From positions 1 to 9,361 of the forward strand of contig USEE01000035.1 of the NCBI GenBank assembly GCA_900553645.1: a DNA stretch of 9,361 nt, given 5' to 3'. Every line of letters starts with the position of its first letter. The first letter of the stretch is position 1. The notes under the pieces are model-generated. The model was not told where the DNA came from. It saw nothing but the letters and a program-made list of their open reading frames with translations, and searched no databases. The DNA comes from an uncultured Eubacteriales bacterium (GTDB lineage Bacteria > Bacillota_A > Clostridia > Christensenellales > Aristaeellaceae). Below, in pieces: positions 6,584 to 9,361 of this stretch. The translations under genes were made by a program, and so were the position numbers.

Positions 6584-7264
6584 ATGAAGCAAAGGCGGCT
6601 GGCGGCGCTGCTGCTGTGCGCGGCGCTGATTATGTGCATGGTGCCGGTATGCTACGCGGCGGTGACGGTGGGGCCGGGCGATACCGGCGAGAATGTGAAG
6701 AAGATTCAGCGGCGGCTGATTCAATACGACTACATGAGCGGCACAGCCGACGGCATTTACGGCGAACAGACCCGCCAGGCGGTAATCAAGTTCCAGAAAA
6801 AGTACGGCCTGACCGCCGACGGCATGGTCGGCCCCGCGACCGCCGCCAAGCTGGGAGTGAGCCTGTCCGGGTCGGTGACTGCCTCGTCTACGTCGTCGTC
6901 GAGCGGGTATTCGTCCAGCGACGTTACCCTGCTGGCCAAGCTGATATACGCCGAGGCGCGCGGCGAACCTTACAAGGGGCAGGTTGCGGTCGCGGCGGTG
7001 GTGCTCAACCGCGTACGCTCGTCGCAGTTCCCAAACACAATCGCGGGCGTGATATATCAGCGCAACGCCTTTAGCTGTGTCAACGACGGCCAGATCAACC
7101 TCACGCCCAACGCCGAAAGCAAGCGCGCGGCGCAGGACGCGCTGGGCGGCTGGGACCCGTCGGGCGGGAGTCTCTACTATTATAATCCCAGCACCGCGTC
7201 CGATTCGTGGATATTCAGCCGCACGACCGTGACCGTGATCGGCAACCACCGATTTGCGGTTTAG
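6584..7264 (+). CDS. sleB: Spore cortex-lytic enzyme SleB
   Basis: SleB is a lytic transglycosylase that cuts muramic-delta-lactam cortex peptidoglycan during germination. It is exported from the forespore cytoplasm and stored in the spore. The 226 residues show a signal peptide (about 1-25, ending VCYAA), a peptidoglycan-binding domain at about 28-92 with GDTGENVKKIQRRL and DGIYGEQTRQAVIKFQKKYGL, a Ser/Thr linker at about 93-112, and the SleB hydrolase domain at 114-226. The catalytic Glu is in LIYAEARGE (Glu124), and the domain continues through VAAVVLNRVRSSQFP, NAFSCVNDGQ and LYYYNPSTASDSWIFSR. The ATG at 6584 has GGGAGG six bases upstream. It is probably co-transcribed with ypeB, 15 bases downstream, as in Bacillus, where the pair is sigma-G controlled. 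No convincing sigma-G promoter was found in the short gap after spoIIR. Confidence 0.95.
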   Translation: MKQRRLAALLLCAALIMCMVPVCYAAVTVGPGDTGENVKKIQRRLIQYDYMSGTADGIYGEQTRQAVIKFQKKYGLTADGMVGPATAAKLGVSLSGSVTASSTSSSSGYSSSDVTLLAKLIYAEARGEPYKGQVAVAAVVLNRVRSSQFPNTIAGVIYQRNAFSCVNDGQINLTPNAESKRAAQDALGGWDPSGGSLYYYNPSTASDSWIFSRTTVTVIGNHRFAV

Positions 7265-7279
7265 GCAGGGGGCGTGCGT

Positions 7280-8593
7280 ATGAAGGTAAAGGCATGGCAA
7301 TGGATAGCGGGCGGCGTGCTGGCCGCGGCGCTGGTGGGTGTGGGCACATTTGCAGGCGTACAGGCGCAGGCGCTTGAGACGTACCGGGGCGAGCTGGATG
7401 TGTACAGGAGCGAACTGGACGCGGTATACAAGCGCGCATGGTGGGAGGGCGTGGAGCGCCTGAGCAACCTCGAAATCGAGCTGGAGAAGCTGATAATCAG
7501 CGACAGCCCCGAGGCCGCGTCATTGCGCCTGGGCAATATCGCGCGTCAGGCGGACGGCGCGGCGCAGAATCTGTCCGCATTGCCCGCCGCGCACGACGGG
7601 CTTAACGCGGCGCTCAAGTTCGTCAACCAGATCGCCGACTACGGCGCGGCGCTCAGCGAGGGCATAACCCAAGGCCGCCCCATATCCGACGACGATATAT
7701 CGCAATTGCAGACGATACAGGAACGCCTGAGCGAAATGAACGACATAATGTACGACATGGACGCGCTGGACAACTGGGCCGAGCGCGGCACGGGCGACGT
7801 CGACATGAGCGCCATCGCGCGCGAGAACCTGAGCTATCCCACGCTGATATACGACGGGCCGTTCTCGGACGGCGAGCGCGGCGGGTTCAAGGCGCTGGGC
7901 ACGGGCGACGTGGACGAGCAGCGTGCACTCGAAATCGCGCGCGAATACGCGGGCGGCGAGGCACGCCTGACCGGCACATCGCAATTGCCCGTGCCGGGGT
8001 ACGACATAACATGCGCGACCGAGATAGGCGAACTGGAGCTGTTTATAACAAAGACCGGCGGGCGCGTGATATACATGCTGCCGTCGTACGGTGTGGTTGC
8101 GGGCGAGGTTAGCGGCGCACAGCAGGACGAGCAGGCCGCAATAAGCATCGCGGCGCAGTACCTTGCGGAGCGCGGCTTCGACGGCATGGCCGCCAACTAT
8201 ACCCAGCTTAACGAAGGCGTGGTCGTGGTCAACTTCACCGCCACGCAGGACGGCGTGACGCTGTATCCCGACCTTATCAAGGTACAGGTGTCGGGCGGGC
8301 GCGTAGTAGGGCTGGAGGCGGGCAACTACTGGCGCAGCCATGTGCCGCGCACGCTGCCTGAACCGACGCTTACGTATCAGCAGGCGCTGGATTCGGTTAA
8401 TAGCCGCCTGACGATAATCAGCGCGCGCATGGCGTTGATACCCACCGAGCGCACCGACGGGCCGCTCAAGGGCGAACAGCTCTGTTACGAGTTCACCTGT
8501 TCGCTGGGGCAGAGCCGGTATCTGGTGTACATCGACGCGAATACGGGCGTGGAAGCGTCGATACTGAAGCTGTTCACAAACGGCGCGGTATAG
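7280..8593 (+). CDS. ypeB: Germination protein YpeB
   Basis: YpeB is needed for SleB to accumulate and remain stable in the dormant spore, and each protein depends on the other. The 437 residues fit the family. A single N-terminal membrane segment or uncleaved signal lies at about 8-27, followed by a helical, coiled-coil-prone half (about 33-165), then the family signature YPTLIYDGPFSD at 186-197. Three PepSY-like units occupy about 212-436; repeated AxxIAxxYL patterns are visible in RALEIAREYAGG and AAISIAAQYLAERG. PepSY domains are the sites of proteolytic trimming at germination in Bacillus. I chose the ATG at 7280 because AGGGGG (7267-7272) is seven bases away; the in-frame GTG at 7274 is only one base from that site. 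No intrinsic terminator with a T-run follows on the plus strand, so its transcript may run into the convergent region. Confidence 0.93.
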   Translation: MKVKAWQWIAGGVLAAALVGVGTFAGVQAQALETYRGELDVYRSELDAVYKRAWWEGVERLSNLEIELEKLIISDSPEAASLRLGNIARQADGAAQNLSALPAAHDGLNAALKFVNQIADYGAALSEGITQGRPISDDDISQLQTIQERLSEMNDIMYDMDALDNWAERGTGDVDMSAIARENLSYPTLIYDGPFSDGERGGFKALGTGDVDEQRALEIAREYAGGEARLTGTSQLPVPGYDITCATEIGELELFITKTGGRVIYMLPSYGVVAGEVSGAQQDEQAAISIAAQYLAERGFDGMAANYTQLNEGVVVVNFTATQDGVTLYPDLIKVQVSGGRVVGLEAGNYWRSHVPRTLPEPTLTYQQALDSVNSRLTIISARMALIPTERTDGPLKGEQLCYEFTCSLGQSRYLVYIDANTGVEASILKLFTNGAV

Positions 8594-8597
8594 CCAT

Positions 8598-8734
8598 AAA
8601 AGAAAAGACCGCGCGAACGCGTTGAGCGTGTCCGCACGGCTGGCGATATGCAGGGTGATATGCTGGCAATGTGCTGTGTAAAGAAACAGAAATGCGGCTC
8701 GGATGTGTATACACGCTGCAACTATCTATTGCTA
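8598..8734 (-). ncRNA. Candidate small RNA downstream of ypeB, opposite strand
   Basis: A minus-strand promoter (8741-8768) and a minus-strand hairpin terminator (8598-8639) delimit a transcript of about 137 nt. It contains no minus-strand ATG, and a possible TTG-started frame at 8721 has no ribosome binding site and runs past the terminator into ypeB. It carries a self-complementary GTGTATACAC (8705-8714). It does not resemble tRNA, 6S RNA or SRP RNA by eye. The whole gene is inferred from its end signals. It would lie tail to tail with ypeB and be complementary to any ypeB read-through transcript. Confidence 0.35.
8609..8639 (-). terminator. Strand-specific intrinsic terminator
   Basis: Read on the minus strand, CCGTGCGGAC and GTTCGCGCGG pair over ten positions, including two G-U wobbles, and are followed directly by TCTTTTCTTTT (8608-8598). 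On the plus strand the same wobbles become A-C mismatches and no T-run follows. The hairpin therefore suits minus-strand transcripts, not ypeB. Confidence 0.6.
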
Positions 8735-8740
8735 ATATTA

Positions 8741-8768
8741 ATTATACGCAAACTACTCGAAAAATCAA
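8741..8768 (-). promoter_or_regulatory. Sigma-A-like promoter pointing toward the 3' end of ypeB
   Basis: Read on the minus strand, TTGATT (8768-8763) is followed after 16 bases by a perfect TATAAT (8746-8741). The hexamers are identical to those of the promoter at 972-1001. Predicted start is near 8734. It lies in an AT-rich patch, so a chance match is possible. Confidence 0.45.
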
Positions 8769-8825
8769 TTGACCATATGAACGTGGCTAAAACCAAATGA
8801 TTGGCACGATATTACAAGTGAAACT

Positions 8826-8832
8826 TGTCGAA
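8826..8832 (+). promoter_or_regulatory. Spo0A-box match (first)
   Basis: The sequence TGTCGAA is a full match to the Spo0A (0A) box of spore formers. It stands 58 bases upstream of the minus-strand promoter at 8741-8768 and 39 bases from a second match. A 7-mer occurs by chance about once per 8 kb per strand, so one alone would mean little. Confidence 0.35.
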
Positions 8833-8864
8833 AAATGATAGTCTGTTAAGAAAAGCCACAACCC

Positions 8865-8871
8865 TGTCGAA
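8865..8871 (+). promoter_or_regulatory. Spo0A-box match (second)
   Basis: A second full TGTCGAA in the same orientation, 39 bases start to start from the first. A related TCGAAAAAT also occurs at 8757-8765, inside the minus-strand promoter spacer. Clustering in a non-coding, sporulation-gene-adjacent region is the only support. Confidence 0.35.
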
Positions 8872-8895
8872 AATCTGCGCAGGGGGGCAAAGAAA

Positions 8896-8926
8896 CCGGG
8901 CGGACGCGGGATTCGCGTCCGCCCGG
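8896..8926 (-). terminator. Rho-independent terminator of the SH3-domain protein gene
   Basis: A perfect 13-bp inverted repeat (8896-8908 with 8914-8926) has a 5-base loop. On the minus strand it is followed by TTTCTTTG. It lies 29 bases beyond the SH3 gene stop. Confidence 0.8.
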
Positions 8927-8955
8927 AATGGCGTGTGCCGTGAGTAAGCGCATTA

Positions 8956-9360
8956 TTATGCTATCACGGTTATGTACTGGGAGGAGGCCCAGCCTTTATA
9001 CACCTTACCGCTGTTATCTGCATACTGTACGTAATACCAGCCGGTGACAGTATCAAGCACTTTTAACTGAGAACCGTTCGGCATACGAGCTATGACAGAA
9101 GCGGAGGAAGAAGCCCTTGCACGCAATTTCAACTTACTACCGCTTGTGCTAACGCGGGCATTTGTCGATGCGGAATCTGGTTTAGACGTTGTGCCGGGAG
9201 TAGGTGTAGGTTCGGTGTCGGCTTTGAGGTATCTTGCAGATACGTAGCCTTCGACGATAGTACCCTTAACAGCAGCACGTATATAGCACCAACCATTTTG
9301 AGTTGACAGAACACCAACTTTGTCGCCGTCATTAAGCTTTGCAATTACACTGCTGAAAGT
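8956..9360 (-). CDS. SH3b-domain protein (5' truncated)
   Basis: The C-terminal 134 residues of a protein with two bacterial SH3 (SH3b, SH3_3-type) domains; the start lies beyond the right edge. The first domain, cut at its N-terminus, runs through VIAKLNDGDKVGVLSTQNGWCYIRAAVKGTIVEGYVSARYLK. A Pro/Thr/Ser-rich linker follows (TEPTPTPGTTSKPDS region), then the second domain, LKLRARASSSASVIARMPNGSQL to GWASSQYITV, near the very C-terminus. Such domains bind cell-wall peptidoglycan or peptide stems and usually flank a hydrolase, peptidase or other secreted catalytic domain, which would be upstream here. The frame opens at the last bases of the window and ends at TAA 8958-8956. Its codons are visibly less GC-rich than those of spoIIR, sleB and ypeB. 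Confidence 0.85.
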   Translation of the reverse strand, partial: TFSSVIAKLNDGDKVGVLSTQNGWCYIRAAVKGTIVEGYVSARYLKADTEPTPTPGTTSKPDSASTNARVSTSGSKLKLRARASSSASVIARMPNGSQLKVLDTVTGWYYVQYADNSGKVYKGWASSQYITVIA

Positions 9361-9361
9361 A

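Noticed and set aside
6143..7300. 385-codon minus-strand open frame across spoIIR and sleB.
   Set aside because: Arg/Pro/His-rich shadow of two firmly identified genes; spans their intergenic gap without any domain.
7520..8341. Long 273-codon open frame on the minus strand inside ypeB.
   Set aside because: Low-complexity Arg/Ala/Val composition typical of antisense frames in GC-rich genes, no ribosome binding site, and ypeB is unambiguous.
8648..8800. 50-codon plus-strand frame with four Cys and a hydrophobic YLLLILII stretch.
   Set aside because: No good Shine-Dalgarno site, and its hydrophobic part is just AT-rich DNA overlapping the minus-strand promoter.

Overview
The window reads as chromosomal DNA of an endospore-forming, high-GC member of the Clostridia. 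This is inferred from an adjacent spoIIR, sleB and ypeB set, purine-rich Shine-Dalgarno sites, sigma-A-like promoters and GCG/GCC-rich codon use; a Christensenellales- or Oscillospirales-like gut lineage would fit, but no marker gene here fixes the taxon. Both edges cut genes: a PfkB-family sugar-phosphate kinase on the left and an SH3-domain protein on the right.

Layout. 2-631 (+): 3' part of a 1-phosphofructokinase-type kinase. 632-1063: gene-free, holding a decayed copy of a small inverted-repeat element and then a good sigma-A-like promoter. 1064-2764 (+): a 566-residue secreted acidic protein of unknown family. 2789-2898: two back-to-back hairpin terminators between convergent genes. 2909-4054 (-): a DUF2264 protein. 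4098-4262: a second, well-preserved copy of the small element with 16-bp terminal inverted repeats. 4273-5829 (-): a three-gene overlapping operon of DUF1934 beta-barrel protein, unknown 176-residue protein and MBL-fold hydrolase, with its own promoter at 5855-5884. 5962-8593 (+): spoIIR, sleB, ypeB, closely spaced. 8594-8955: gene-free, with a minus-strand promoter, a strand-specific hairpin terminator, two Spo0A-box matches and the terminator of the next gene. 8956-9360 (-): C-terminal part of a protein with two SH3b domains.

How the genes fit together. SpoIIR is the forespore signal that triggers pro-sigma-E processing in the mother cell, while SleB and YpeB are deposited in the forespore and degrade cortex peptidoglycan during germination. 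The right half is therefore a sporulation/germination cluster. The left half is metabolic and general: fructose-1-phosphate metabolism, possible carbohydrate breakdown (DUF2264) and a housekeeping-looking hydrolase operon.

No CRISPR array, phage gene, toxin-antitoxin pair or recognisable defence system was seen. The most novel-looking signals are a possible ~137-nt minus-strand small RNA downstream of ypeB, near two Spo0A boxes, and the pair of MITE-like elements.
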